Below are positions 1 to 8,729 of a DNA stretch of 64,000 nt, piece after piece. The position numbers and the translations under genes were made by a program. Source of the DNA: Nostoc sp. XA010 (lineage in GTDB: Bacteria > Cyanobacteriota > Cyanobacteriia > Cyanobacteriales > Nostocaceae); assembly GCF_020829625.1 (NCBI RefSeq), contig NZ_JAIVFX010000016.1, positions 1 through 64,000 of the forward strand, written 5' to 3'. The number at the start of each line of letters is the position of its first letter. Within the stretch, counting starts at the first letter, position 1. The notes below the pieces were generated by a model, which was not told the origin of the DNA, searched no databases, and saw only the letters and a program-made list of their open reading frames with translations.

Positions 1-419
1 CAGTAAGTCGTTTAAATTTCCTTGAAGTAAGCTGCTTGGCTCTCCAAAATTTCACTGCTAATTTAAGCCCCAATCATAAAGAAAGCAAATTTCTAATCAT
101 ATCACAAAAAACTTTTGCAAGAGTTCTAATACTTTTATCCATTGAGGATCTGATAATTTATTTTCCTCCAAATCGCTTCGATGTCAATATTAAAGGCTTA
201 TCTGGCTTACTCAATGGCGATTTTCTACTGATGCTTTCCAGTTCATTTGCTGCCAATTTTGAGATAATTATGCTGCTACTTGCTGCACACTCTGAAGCTG
301 TACTCAGTGGTAGGCGATAGCTAATAAACTATAAGTTTTTATACTATACTTAGAAAATTGCTACAATCATGCTTAGTCTTGTTAGCTACTATTCATGATG
401 AGTCGTTTTTAACTAGTGT
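1..419. other. No confident gene
   Basis: AT-rich stretch at the left edge of the window. Open frames on both strands are short, begin with weak starts such as TTG and resemble no family I know. The end of a gene lying to the left cannot be excluded. Confidence 0.4.
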
Positions 420-650
420 TCAGTTCATAAACTGTCACTCACCAGATCCCCGGTATTCTTGCAAAAGAGATATTCTTAGTTAGTGCAAGGAGTGATACCA
501 TTTCACCACATGTTTGTCACAAGTTATCCCCGCAATGCTCCCTAATAAGGGGGCGTTGCAGATTTCAAATGTTGCATCAAACGAGTGAGTTGGTATAAGC
601 TTTTACGGGGAAACGCTTGAGTGAGCAAAACTCTCAAGCGTTTTTTCGTG
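420..650 (+). ncRNA. Candidate structured RNA ending in a Rho-independent terminator
   Basis: The stretch has no convincing open frame but has stacked secondary structure. One stem pairs GGTAT (452-456) with ATACC (495-499) and, inside it, CTTGCA (458-463) with TGCAAG (484-489). A second stem is a 10-bp hairpin with two or three G-U pairs (533-542 with 549-558, loop TAATAA). TCCCCG occurs twice (447-452 and 527-532), and either copy could pair with CGGGGA at 606-611, just before the terminator at 612-646. This could be a stand-alone small RNA, or a leader whose alternative pairing controls termination. No coding gene follows on the plus strand, which favours a small RNA. I do not recognise an Rfam family; it does not look like 6S, tmRNA, RNase P or SRP RNA. 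The 5' end is a guess. Confidence 0.5.
612..646 (+). terminator. Rho-independent terminator of the candidate RNA
   Basis: A perfect 10-bp stem, AACGCTTGAG (612-621) with CTCAAGCGTT (633-642), has an 11-base loop and runs into a T tract. It is a textbook intrinsic terminator on the plus strand, and its only visible client is the candidate RNA upstream. Confidence 0.75.
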
Positions 651-878
651 TATAAATAAAACAGTTCAACTCTCTGGAAGATCATACAGATGTTTTTAAA
701 TACACATGTACCAGAGAAGTAAACTACTGTTATAAAAATTGTTGCAACACATAACTTTTTAAGCAATTCTGGGGGTTTAAATCCCCCGCTTCTAACAAGC
801 TGCAAGTATGGAATGGCAGGGTCTAAATTCCCGTTTCAAAACTTAATTACGTTAGCGACGCAGGAGCGTCATTACGAA

Positions 879-1046
879 TTATTTTAAGTGACTGGACGTA
901 CCACACGAATTAGTTTTCCTTGCAACGGTTCTTCTTTCAATTCCTTGCCAATGGTTGCCGAGACTTTGAGCAAGTAAATGTATAGCCTGCAATTTTTCAC
1001 CAGGACTGAGGGCAAGAAGTTGTTGTTTTAACTCTTTGAGTGTCAC
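879..1046 (-). pseudogene. Truncated DUF433-type antitoxin-like gene
   Basis: A GTG start at 1046 with AGAGGA about 9 bases upstream opens a 55-residue frame. Its first ~35 residues (VTLKELKQQLLALSPGEKL, then a stretch ending LAQSLGNHWQGIE) match, from memory, the N-terminus of cyanobacterial DUF433 proteins. In that family the text continues with a conserved ektpGvcGGda-type segment and about 60 more residues. Here the similarity stops and a short unrelated tail follows, so I read it as a decayed gene. DUF433 proteins are often linked to toxin-antitoxin pairs, but no partner is visible. A functional small protein remains possible because the start and ribosome site are intact. Confidence 0.4.
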
Positions 1047-1137
1047 GGATGTAAATCCTCTGATGTTTGGTCAGGCTATATTTACAATTTTATCGATTGC
1101 TAAGTACAATATTTAATTAATTGGTAGCGAATTGTCT

Positions 1138-1167
1138 GCGCTCTTCCCCTACGGGAAGGCGGAGCGC
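1138..1167. repeat. Interspersed palindrome upstream of leuS end
   Basis: Imperfect inverted repeat: GCGCTC/GAGCGC outside and TTCCC/GGGAA inside. It is of the REP-like kind scattered between genes in Nostoc genomes. It lies just beyond the leuS stop and could act as a transcript-end stem. Confidence 0.5.
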
Positions 1168-1221
1168 ATCTGAGTTTAAATTTCAACCCTCAATTCGCCA
1201 CGATTTTAGGCAAAGCTGTAC

Positions 1222-3870
1222 TTAGCTAACTACAAAATTTACCAACTTTCCAGGCACGACAATTACCTTTTTAATCTCCTTACCTTCGATGTAACGTTGG
1301 GCAATTTCTGATTCACGGGCATATTTCTCCAACGCTGCTTTATCTGCTTGTGCTGGTACTTGAATCGAGCCGCGAGTTTTGCCCATAATTTGAATTACTA
1401 AAGTAATTTCATCAGCTACCAAAGCAGCCGGGTCAAATGACGGCCAAGTTTGAGTATGAACTGAATTACTTTCACCCAATAAATGCCACAATTCATCAGC
1501 AATGTGTGGTGCAAAGGGTGCTAGTAATACTACCAAAGTCCGAATACCTTCTGCGTAAATTGGTGAATTTTTTCCATCGGCATCAGTTAGGGCGTTACTC
1601 AACTTCATCAATTCTGATATAGCTGTGTTGAATTGATATTCGTCTTCAACGTCTTCTGTCACTGCTTGAATAGCCGTGTGAATCGCCCGTCGCAATTCTT
1701 TTTCTGCCTTAGTTAAATCAGCGAGTTGGGCTTGCTTACGGGATACCCCAGCTGCAACATAGTCTGTCACCAAACGCCAAACCCGATTTAAAAAGCGGAA
1801 TTGTCCTTCCACATCGGCTTCATCCCATTCCAGGTCTTTTTCTGGCGGCGCTTTGAACAAGATGAACATCCGCGCTGTATCTATACCGTATTTGGAAATT
1901 ACATCTTCTGGGGCTACACCGTTACCCTTTGATTTAGACATGGTGGCGTAGAGACGTTGCAGTGGTTCGCCTGTCTGAGGGTCGCGGGGGTCGGCTGAAT
2001 TTACTAGATTAGAAGGAATCCATTTATCTTTGCCGCCTTTGTTGGGATTTAGGTAAGTTAAACCCTGTACCATACCTTGAGTTAACAGGCGTTGGAAGGG
2101 TTCATCAAAGTTTAACAAACCTCTGTCGCGTAGTACCTTAGTAAAGAAGCGCGAATACAACAAATGTAAAATCGCGTGTTCAATTCCACCTACATACTGA
2201 TCAACTGGCATCCAGTCGTTTATTTTACTAGAATCGAAAACCTGTTGTTCATTCTTAGCGTCAGGGAAGCGCAAGAAATACCACGAGGAATCAATAAAAG
2301 TATCCATCGTGTCAGTTTCCCGCTTTGCCGGAGTGCCACAAGTTGGACAAGGCACATTTACCCAGCTTTCCAACTGAGTCAAAGGTGAACCGCCACGTCC
2401 AGTAAATTCCACCTCTTCTGGCAACTGGACTGGTAAATCTTTATCAGGCACTGGCACTATCCCACAGTTGGGACAGTGAATTACAGGTATTGGTGCGCCC
2501 CAGTAACGCTGCCGCGAAATTAACCAATCCCGCAAGCGATATTGCACCCGTACTTTACCAAAACCTTGTTGTTGGGCGTATTCAATTATTGCATGTTTAG
2601 CATCTGTGGAAGTCATACCAGTAAAAGACCCAGAATTAATTAAAATTCCTGGTTCAGTGTATGCCTGGTTATATTCAATTCGGATAAGTTGTGTGACTTC
2701 ATTAATCTCTGATGTTGGAGTTAAGTCAAAACCTGCAACATCATCTGGAGAGGCAATGACAAAATCAACTGGCAAATCGTAATTTTTGGCAAACTTAAAA
2801 TCCCGGACATCGTGCGCTGGTACACCCATCACTGCCCCAGTACCATACTCATACAGTACATAGTCAGCAATCCAAATCGGTACTTCTTCCCCTGAAAATG
2901 GGTTAATTGCCACCCCACCTGTGGAAATACCCCGCTTCGGTTTATCTTCAGCAGTACGTTCCAACTCACTTTGATTGGAAACCTCTTTAATAAAAGCTTC
3001 TACGGCTGCTTGTTGTTCTTTTGTAGTGACACGCTTTGTTAAGGGATGTTCTGGTGCTAACACCAGGTAGCTGACACCATAAACGGTATCTGGACGTGTG
3101 GTGTACACGGCGATTTTTTCATCTATCCCAATGATAGGAAATTCTAAGTAAGCGCCTGTGGATTTGCCAATCCAGTTTGCCTGCATCAATTTGACGCGTT
3201 CCGGCCAACCTGTTAACTTATCCAAGTCATTGAGTAATTCTTCGGCATAATCGGTAATCTTGAAAAACCATTGTCGCAACAATTTGCGCTCAACTATTGC
3301 GCCACTGCGCCAAGAACGTCCTTCGTTATCGACTTGCTCATTTGCCAATACAGTTTGGTCAATGGGGTCCCAATTTACTGCTGCTTCTTTTTGGTAAGCT
3401 AACCCCGCTTGCAAAAACTGCAAGAAAATCCATTGTGTCCACTTGTAATAATCGGGTGAACAGGTAGCAAGTTCACATTCCCAGTCAATGGATAAACCAA
3501 GGCGCTGCAATTGTTGCCGCATCTGGGCCATATTCTGATAAGTCCACTTTGCTGGCGGTACACCACGGTCAATGGCGGCATTTTCTGCTGGCAAGCCAAA
3601 GGCATCCCAACCCATTGGATGTATTACTCGATAGCCTTGCATTCTTTTAAGGCGGGCAATCACATCGGTAATCGTATAATTACGGACGTGACCCATGTGT
3701 AGGCTGCCCGATGGATAAGGGAACATGGATAAAGCGTAGAATTTTGGCTTGTTGCTAGCTGTAGGTGTTTTATCTAAGCCAAGTTCTACCCATGTTTTTT
3801 GCCATTTTTCCTCTATTGCTGTTGGGTTATATCGAGAATCAACAGAATCACGTATTTCCAATGGTTTCAT
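1222..3870 (-). CDS. leuS: Leucyl-tRNA synthetase
   Basis: Class Ia aminoacyl-tRNA synthetase that charges tRNA-Leu with leucine in the cytoplasm. At 882 residues it is full length for bacterial LeuRS. The HIGH-type signature is HMGH at residues 58-61 within FPYPSGSLHMGHVRNY. The KMSKS-type loop reads MSKSKGNG near residue 644. Two zinc-ribbon-like Cys pairs (CPNCG and CPTCG) lie between about 470 and 520. The editing domain (CP1) region holds the expected YTTRPDT segment, and the C-terminal anticodon-binding part is complete. The gene stands alone, with about 300 bases of mobile-element remnant separating it from the pirin gene. Housekeeping function; very sure. Confidence 0.97.
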   Translation of the reverse strand: MKPLEIRDSVDSRYNPTAIEEKWQKTWVELGLDKTPTASNKPKFYALSMFPYPSGSLHMGHVRNYTITDVIARLKRMQGYRVIHPMGWDAFGLPAENAAIDRGVPPAKWTYQNMAQMRQQLQRLGLSIDWECELATCSPDYYKWTQWIFLQFLQAGLAYQKEAAVNWDPIDQTVLANEQVDNEGRSWRSGAIVERKLLRQWFFKITDYAEELLNDLDKLTGWPERVKLMQANWIGKSTGAYLEFPIIGIDEKIAVYTTRPDTVYGVSYLVLAPEHPLTKRVTTKEQQAAVEAFIKEVSNQSELERTAEDKPKRGISTGGVAINPFSGEEVPIWIADYVLYEYGTGAVMGVPAHDVRDFKFAKNYDLPVDFVIASPDDVAGFDLTPTSEINEVTQLIRIEYNQAYTEPGILINSGSFTGMTSTDAKHAIIEYAQQQGFGKVRVQYRLRDWLISRQRYWGAPIPVIHCPNCGIVPVPDKDLPVQLPEEVEFTGRGGSPLTQLESWVNVPCPTCGTPAKRETDTMDTFIDSSWYFLRFPDAKNEQQVFDSSKINDWMPVDQYVGGIEHAILHLLYSRFFTKVLRDRGLLNFDEPFQRLLTQGMVQGLTYLNPNKGGKDKWIPSNLVNSADPRDPQTGEPLQRLYATMSKSKGNGVAPEDVISKYGIDTARMFILFKAPPEKDLEWDEADVEGQFRFLNRVWRLVTDYVAAGVSRKQAQLADLTKAEKELRRAIHTAIQAVTEDVEDEYQFNTAISELMKLSNALTDADGKNSPIYAEGIRTLVVLLAPFAPHIADELWHLLGESNSVHTQTWPSFDPAALVADEITLVIQIMGKTRGSIQVPAQADKAALEKYARESEIAQRYIEGKEIKKVIVVPGKLVNFVVS

Positions 3871-4034
3871 GCCTGTTACACTTTACTTCTACTAATTTTC
3901 TAGTATTTGACCCTTACTAGTACATTTGAGCCACTATCTTGAGGGAATTATCTGTATAGTAATTTTCTAATTTAATTTACAAAATCAATTTACTATTTTT
4001 TTCTACCCCCTATTCCTATCTATCTTATATCCGT

Positions 4035-4165
4035 GAACTACCTACACTGTACCGTCAGGTCAGTGTAGGCTTCCAGGTTCAATGGATGTTGCCTTCTTCC
4101 CCTTTCGGTTGGTTGGTCTTACACTTGTGGGGGATCTTGTTTCTCACCAATGACTCAGGATTGCT
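4035..4165 (-). mobile_element. Orphan right end of an IS200/IS605-type element
   Basis: On the minus strand a hairpin, CCTACACTG (4061-4069 complement) with CAGTGTAGG (4041-4049 complement), is followed at once by TAGTTCACGG. This is the layout of IS200/IS605 right ends: a subterminal hairpin, then a short tail ending in a TTCAC-like motif. The bases before it on that strand read like a decayed tnpB C-terminus (KKATSIEPGSLH). The tnpB fragment at 27.4 kb ends with a similar hairpin followed by AGTTGTCAC. No transposase body is left here. Confidence 0.4.
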
Positions 4166-4168
4166 AGA

Positions 4169-4885
4169 TTACGCTAAATCAAAAAGTAAGATTTCGCCGC
4201 CGATATTGGTGCTAATTTCTAGCTGTTCTTCGCCGTTGATTTGCACTCCATCGCCTGCTCTAAGTTCTTCACCATTTAAGTTAACTATACCTTGGGCTAT
4301 TTGTAACCATGCATAGCGATCGCGTTTAATTTGATAATTAACAACATCACCTGATTCTAAAACAGATGTGTATAAATCAACATCCTGGTGAATTGTCACA
4401 GCACCATCGCGCCCATCTTTAGCAGCAATTAAGCGGAGTTTGCCGCGCTTTTCTTCCAGAGGAAAAGCTTTTTGTTCATATCTTGGCGTCAACCCTTCTT
4501 GATCGGGAAGAATCCAGATTTGTAACAAGTGTAGTGGTTCAGTTGGCGAGGGATTAAATTCACTATGGCTGATTCCAGTTCCAGCACTCATAATCTGTGC
4601 ATCACCAGGACGAATTACTGACCCAGTACCCAAGCTATCTTTATGCTCTACAGCACCTTCTAAGACATAAGTGAGGATTTCCATGTCACGATGGCTGTGA
4701 GTAGGGAATCCAGCACCAGGGGCGATGCGATCGTCGTTAATCACTCGCAGAGAACGAAATCCCATGCGGTTGGGATCGTAAAAACTACCGAAGGAAAATG
4801 TGTGATAACTATCGAGCCAGCCCATTTTAGCGTGACCACGGGCGTTTCTGTCATGAATTAGATGGCTAATTGTATTTTGAGACAT
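4169..4885 (-). CDS. Pirin-family bicupin protein
   Basis: Pirin/YhhW-type double-cupin protein of 238 residues, the usual length. The N-terminal cupin keeps the metal set His63, His65, His107 and Glu109 (in PTHSHRDME and GISHSEFN). Bacterial relatives bind iron or another metal and some show quercetin dioxygenase activity in vitro; the physiological role is mostly unknown. The C-terminal cupin lacks obvious ligands, as is usual. It is a single gene, transcribed in the same direction as dps but separated from it by about 300 bases. Family assignment is sure; substrate is unknown. Confidence 0.9.
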   Translation of the reverse strand: MSQNTISHLIHDRNARGHAKMGWLDSYHTFSFGSFYDPNRMGFRSLRVINDDRIAPGAGFPTHSHRDMEILTYVLEGAVEHKDSLGTGSVIRPGDAQIMSAGTGISHSEFNPSPTEPLHLLQIWILPDQEGLTPRYEQKAFPLEEKRGKLRLIAAKDGRDGAVTIHQDVDLYTSVLESGDVVNYQIKRDRYAWLQIAQGIVNLNGEELRAGDGVQINGEEQLEISTNIGGEILLFDLA

Positions 4886-5179
4886 ATATTTACCTCTTTG
4901 TTAATGAGTATTTAGAGAAGCGATGAATCGCGTCTGTACGACAGTTAGGAATCAGAATGGAATTAGTATACTTTTTCACTAACTGACTAGCTTATTGAAG
5001 TTGAAGTATTAATCTTGAGATATCACTTGTCGAAGATATTCTGAAATTTTTTGACCTAGTTTTGAACTATTTCAATAGTAAAGTATATACATATAAAATG
5101 AAAAGTACGCACTTAAAAGTGACGTACTTACTAAAAAGATACTACTAGATTTACGAAAGACTACTTTTCTCGGAAGTGC

Positions 5180-5752
5180 TTACTTTACACCAGCAGGGAT
5201 CTTTTGAGTTGTAGTAGCACCCGCTTTGCCATTCTCTGCTTTTATTTCTGCTACTTGCAGATGAGCTTCTAAGAACCAGAGTCGTTTGTCAATGGTGCGG
5301 GAAATTTCGGTGTAAAGGTCGGCGGTATCGAGGTCGCCTAATTCATCAGTTTTATCGATCGCTTCCCGGAGATGTTTAGCATAGAATGCATAACGATCTG
5401 ACAGAGCTGTTACATGGTCTTTGCCATCCAAAATATCTAAGGGATATTCTGGCAAAATTGAATTATTAGCTGCGGCGCGGACTGTTCCGAAAGCGTATCC
5501 ACCTAAAGCTGTGACGCGTTCAGCTACCATATCAATGTACTCTTCCAATTCCCCAGCAAGCTCATCAAATAATAGGTGTAACTGGTAAAAGTCAGTACCT
5601 TTAACATTCCAGTGCGCTTGCTTTGCTTGGGTTTTTAGATCAGAAGTAGCTGCCAAAGTTTTGTTGAGAAGTACCACGATTTGCACTCGCGCTTCGGCAG
5701 GAATGTCAATGCGGGTAGGGTACAAACGTGATGTAATGCTGTTGTCGCTCAT
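5180..5752 (-). CDS. dps: Dps-family ferritin-like DNA-protection protein
   Basis: Dps miniferritin of 190 residues. The inter-subunit ferroxidase set is present with the exact family spacing: His47 and His59 from one subunit, Asp74 and Glu78 from the other (QAHWNVKG ... EEYIDMVAER). Such proteins form 12-mers that oxidise Fe(II) with hydrogen peroxide and store ferric iron. Nostoc species carry several paralogs with different roles, and I cannot tell which this is. The short charged C-terminal tail (KAGATTTQKIPAGVK) could bear on assembly or DNA contact. It stands alone and fits the oxidative-stress theme of the window (catalase at 46.9 kb). Confidence 0.93.
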   Translation of the reverse strand: MSDNSITSRLYPTRIDIPAEARVQIVVLLNKTLAATSDLKTQAKQAHWNVKGTDFYQLHLLFDELAGELEEYIDMVAERVTALGGYAFGTVRAAANNSILPEYPLDILDGKDHVTALSDRYAFYAKHLREAIDKTDELGDLDTADLYTEISRTIDKRLWFLEAHLQVAEIKAENGKAGATTTQKIPAGVK

Positions 5753-5864
5753 GATTCTACGTTGTTAATGCCTTTTACATCTAACTCTACAGAATTGCTT
5801 GGCTTGGCGAAACTCTCTGACGATGGATTGAATTAACGGGTGAATATGTTAAGGTTAATTACTA

Positions 5865-6920
5865 TTAGTTAATACGATGGTTTTCTATGGTATTAAAAGT
5901 ACCACCGAAAAGGCGATCGCGAATAACATCATTGTGTAAAAAGTCATGGGGGAAACCTAGTTCAATTTGACTCACTTCATTTAAACGTTGCAAATTTTCT
6001 GGCGGGAGAGTGATGTTTAAAGAAGCTAAGTTATCTTGAAACTGCGTTAATTTACGTGCCCCAATTATCGGAATAATTACACCATTTTGAGCGCGTAACC
6101 AAGCTAATGCTACTTGTGAAGGTGTGTGTCCAATTTGGGTTGCAACTTCACTAACAACTTGAGCGATCGCTAAATTCCGTTCTGAAATAGTTCCAAACGC
6201 TGGATTTACTAATCTTCCTTGTTCGCTACTCTCTTGAGGAGGTTGATTATACTTACCTGTAAGCACACCACCACCCAAAGGTGACCACGGTGTTACTGCT
6301 AAATCCAAGGCTTTAGCCATTGGTAGCAAGTCACGTTCTGGTGTTCGTTGAATTAAACTATACTCAATTTGCAGGGCGACGAACTGCGTCCATCCTTGGT
6401 ATTGGGCGATGGTATTTGCTTGGGAAACGATCCAAGCGGGTGTGTCAGAAATACCGATGTAAAGTACTTTACCTTGACAGACTACATCATCAAGCGATCG
6501 CAAGACTTCTTCAATAGGTGTTGTGAAATCCCAAGCGTGTAACCAGAATAAATCAATGTAATCAGTATTGAGTCGTTTCAGGCTACCTTCTAAAGACTGG
6601 ATTAAGTTTTTGCGATGATTTCCACTGGCGTTAGGGTCGCCCTTTTTGTCATTCATCCGCAAGGGAAAGGAATATTTTGTCGCAACTACAAAGCGTTCCC
6701 GTTCTTTAGCAATCAACTCACCGACAATTTTTTCACTGCTACCATCGGTATAACCGTTAGCGGTGTCAATGAAATTTCCCCCTGCTTCTACATAGCTATC
6801 AAAGATTTTACGGCTTTCGTCAACAGATGCACCCCAACCCCAATCTTCACCAAAGGTCATGGTTCCCAAGGAAAGTTCAGAGACTCTTAACCCGCTTTTG
6901 CCCAAGAGTTTGTATCTCAT
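5865..6920 (-). CDS. Aldo/keto reductase
   Basis: NADPH-dependent aldo/keto reductase, a TIM barrel of about 351 residues. I start it at the internal Met at 6920 (MRYKLLGKSGLRVSEL), because AKR proteins begin there and a GAG ribosome site lies about 9 bases upstream; the frame is open for another 17 codons. The catalytic tetrad is visible in order: Asp and Tyr in FIDTANGYTDG, Lys in VVATKYSF, His in DLFWLHAWD. The cofactor-binding end carries the IIGARKLTQ-type segment. Substrate unknown; relatives reduce aldehydes or act as YhdN/YajO-type general stress reductases. No operon partner. Confidence 0.9.
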   Translation of the reverse strand: MRYKLLGKSGLRVSELSLGTMTFGEDWGWGASVDESRKIFDSYVEAGGNFIDTANGYTDGSSEKIVGELIAKERERFVVATKYSFPLRMNDKKGDPNASGNHRKNLIQSLEGSLKRLNTDYIDLFWLHAWDFTTPIEEVLRSLDDVVCQGKVLYIGISDTPAWIVSQANTIAQYQGWTQFVALQIEYSLIQRTPERDLLPMAKALDLAVTPWSPLGGGVLTGKYNQPPQESSEQGRLVNPAFGTISERNLAIAQVVSEVATQIGHTPSQVALAWLRAQNGVIIPIIGARKLTQFQDNLASLNITLPPENLQRLNEVSQIELGFPHDFLHNDVIRDRLFGGTFNTIENHRIN

Positions 6921-7396
6921 GAATATTTTCTCATTAATGAAAAAACTAAGCAAATACCATCCCAAAAGCATGATAGCTGGAAACCGGGGGCGATGTTTGA
7001 GAACAAGCCGTTTCGTATTTGTATTGCCGTGCTATTTAAATGCAACGGCCGCTTTGTTAACGCGATAACTGCCTTGTTTATCCACACTCTTCTTTTTTTG
7101 CGACCTTTATTTATCAAGAGGATACATAAAAATCAAACCGCAACGCGAGAGTCATTAGTCCAAAATAAACCACGCCTACTCTTTAACGTGGTTTGAATTA
7201 GTCCGATATCATTAGTTTTTTTCGGTTACCTAACGGCTTGCTTAGGGCATCACAAGGGGCAAGCTATGTACCAAAAACATTTTTGTCAGAAAGATTATCA
7301 AAAAAGAATTCAGGAGTCAGGAGCCAGAATTCAAAATTTAATTCTGTGCGAGTGACAACCTCCGAATCCAGATGCGGAAACTTGGATTTTATCACC
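6921..7396. other. Intergenic region without a convincing gene
   Basis: Open frames here on both strands look like shadows. A stem AAACCACG (7167-7174) with CGTGGTTT (7187-7194) may end transcripts. Near 7300 there is a short repeat of the AGGAGTCAGGAGCC type that is common in Nostoc spacers. Confidence 0.5.
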
Positions 7397-8002
7397 TTAA
7401 GATGCGTTTAAATCGTTGATAATACCGCCACCCTCTAAAGCACTGTTGTAACGAAAGATATCAGATCCTCCTCCACCAGTTAAGATATCTTTACCCAATC
7501 CGCCCATTAGAATATCATTACCATTTCTACCATCAAGGTTGTCATCACCCCAACCACCGTTCCGGGTATTGACTCCAGCATTCCCAGTTAAGGGGTCATT
7601 TCCATTACCTCGGATAACGTTCTCAAAGTTCACAACTCGGAAATTTAAAGGACCGAAATCGGGAATATTGCTGATGTTGAATTGTTCGGCAGATAAATCA
7701 GCAATTAGCTGTACATCGGTTCCAGAAGCGTCTATCGTATCTATCGCATTTGCTGAACCAATAATTTTTTCAATCCTAATAAGTTGGTCTTTAGCACCAC
7801 CACTTTTTTGAATACCTGTTGGTAGTACCGTGATATCACCACTTTGGCTGTAATCTACAGTGTCTTGTCCGTCCCCACCATTAATAATATCGTTACCAGC
7901 ACTAGCAATAATTACGTTATCTCCATTTAATGCAAGGATTAAATCGTTGTCGGGTGTACCGTTAAGAATATTGTTTAGAGGAGTTACAGTGATATCAGCC
8001 AT
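7397..8002 (-). CDS. RTX-type calcium-binding repeat protein (short)
   Basis: 201-residue protein with hemolysin-type nonapeptide repeats of form GGxGxDxLx. N-terminal copies are NGTPDNDLI and SAGNDIINGGDGQDTV. A C-terminal run is GNGNDPLTGNAG ... GGWGDDNLDGRNGND ... GGLGKDILTGGGGSDIF. Such repeats fold into a calcium-filled parallel beta roll and are usually exported by a type I system through an uncleaved C-terminal signal. The middle (residues ~55-130) has no repeats. The protein stops soon after the last repeat, at INDLNAS, so it is short and may have lost its tail. No T1SS genes are nearby. Family sure, function unknown. Confidence 0.8.
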   Translation of the reverse strand: MADITVTPLNNILNGTPDNDLILALNGDNVIIASAGNDIINGGDGQDTVDYSQSGDITVLPTGIQKSGGAKDQLIRIEKIIGSANAIDTIDASGTDVQLIADLSAEQFNISNIPDFGPLNFRVVNFENVIRGNGNDPLTGNAGVNTRNGGWGDDNLDGRNGNDILMGGLGKDILTGGGGSDIFRYNSALEGGGIINDLNAS

Positions 8003-8362
8003 AATTCTTTATGAGGTAATTGGTGTTTGAAGTTACAAAATCTGAAAATTAAAGATATATTTAGGTGTCGCAAGCAATCAGTATTTTCTTGTACCTATGT
8101 TGTGTATGATAAAAGACTATTTTGTAAATAATGATAAATATATAATGTTTTTTTTATTAAAGAATAATAATAAAATAATGAAGGATAATTATTTTTTTTG
8201 TAATGAGAGTAATTTGCTAGGTAAATATTTTATATTCCTTATTCGGAAACTATAATTGTAGGGCTTACGCACTGTAAAAATGCATTGTAATGTGCATTAA
8301 CAAAAGCAACTTGTTTCAGGTTTTTCTTAATTATCGTGTGTTTGTAAATAGACCATGCAGTA

Positions 8363-8384
8363 GGGGCACAGCAATGCTGTGCCC
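8363..8384. repeat. Interspersed hairpin GGGCACAGCA/TGCTGTGCCC
   Basis: Near-perfect 10-bp inverted repeat with a one-base centre. Its flanks (TAGGGG ... CTTACG) resemble those of the hairpin at 43794-43813, which suggests one dispersed repeat family. Confidence 0.55.
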
Positions 8385-8456
8385 TTACGAAAGATGTGGG
8401 TTTTAAACCTATCCATGTTTGGTATTTTTTGTCAATGAGTAAGTTCTAGATTTAGC

Positions 8457-8582
8457 CCTTTCAAGGTAGTGAAATTTAGAACGAGAATTGATTATTTCAA
8501 CCTTCAAAAAGCCCAAAATCTGAGCAGAGGATTCCAGATGGTAGCACTGAAACAACGTATCTTCGTTGGCCACCTTGAAAGG
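8457..8582. mobile_element. MITE-like element with 11-bp terminal inverted repeats
   Basis: CCTTTCAAGGT at 8457-8467 is matched by its exact inverse ACCTTGAAAGG at 8572-8582, bounding 126 bases with no coding capacity. No clear target-site duplication was found. It could be a decayed or non-autonomous insertion sequence. Confidence 0.45.
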
Positions 8583-8729
8583 ACTAGTCCTAACAAATTA
8601 AATTTTGTTTTGGCTGAGGTGAATCGCATTATTTAGCCCTGTCTTACCGAGGTAAGAGCGATCGCCACGGTTTTCTAAGCTAGAATACCAAAGTTGTATT
8701 TAAACACATCTGACAACTCAGTTATTTTT

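Larger units (their letters stand above)
8003..8729. other. Intergenic region with several repeats
   Basis: About 730 bases with no gene I can support. It contains the hairpin at 8363-8384, the inverted-repeat element at 8457-8582, and a 7-2-7 palindrome TCTTACC/GGTAAGA at 8642-8657 just upstream of the DCC gene that could be an operator. Confidence 0.5.

Noticed and set aside
528..610. Resemblance of the GCTCCCTAATAAGGG hairpin to part of type V-K CRISPR tracrRNAs
   Set aside because: Only the small hairpin is alike. No Cas12k, Tn7-type transposon genes, CRISPR repeat or anti-repeat were seen.
763..782. GGGGGTTTAAATCCCCC looks like a tRNA T-arm
   Set aside because: No acceptor, D-arm or anticodon arm lies at the right distance; it is a dispersed hairpin.
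542..805. 87-codon minus-strand frame
   Set aside because: It is antisense to the candidate RNA and its terminator, has no family resemblance and a poor start.
7397..8002. RTX protein as cargo of the TpsB-type transporter at 29.6 kb
   Set aside because: RTX proteins use type I secretion; there is no TPS domain and the genes are 21 kb apart.
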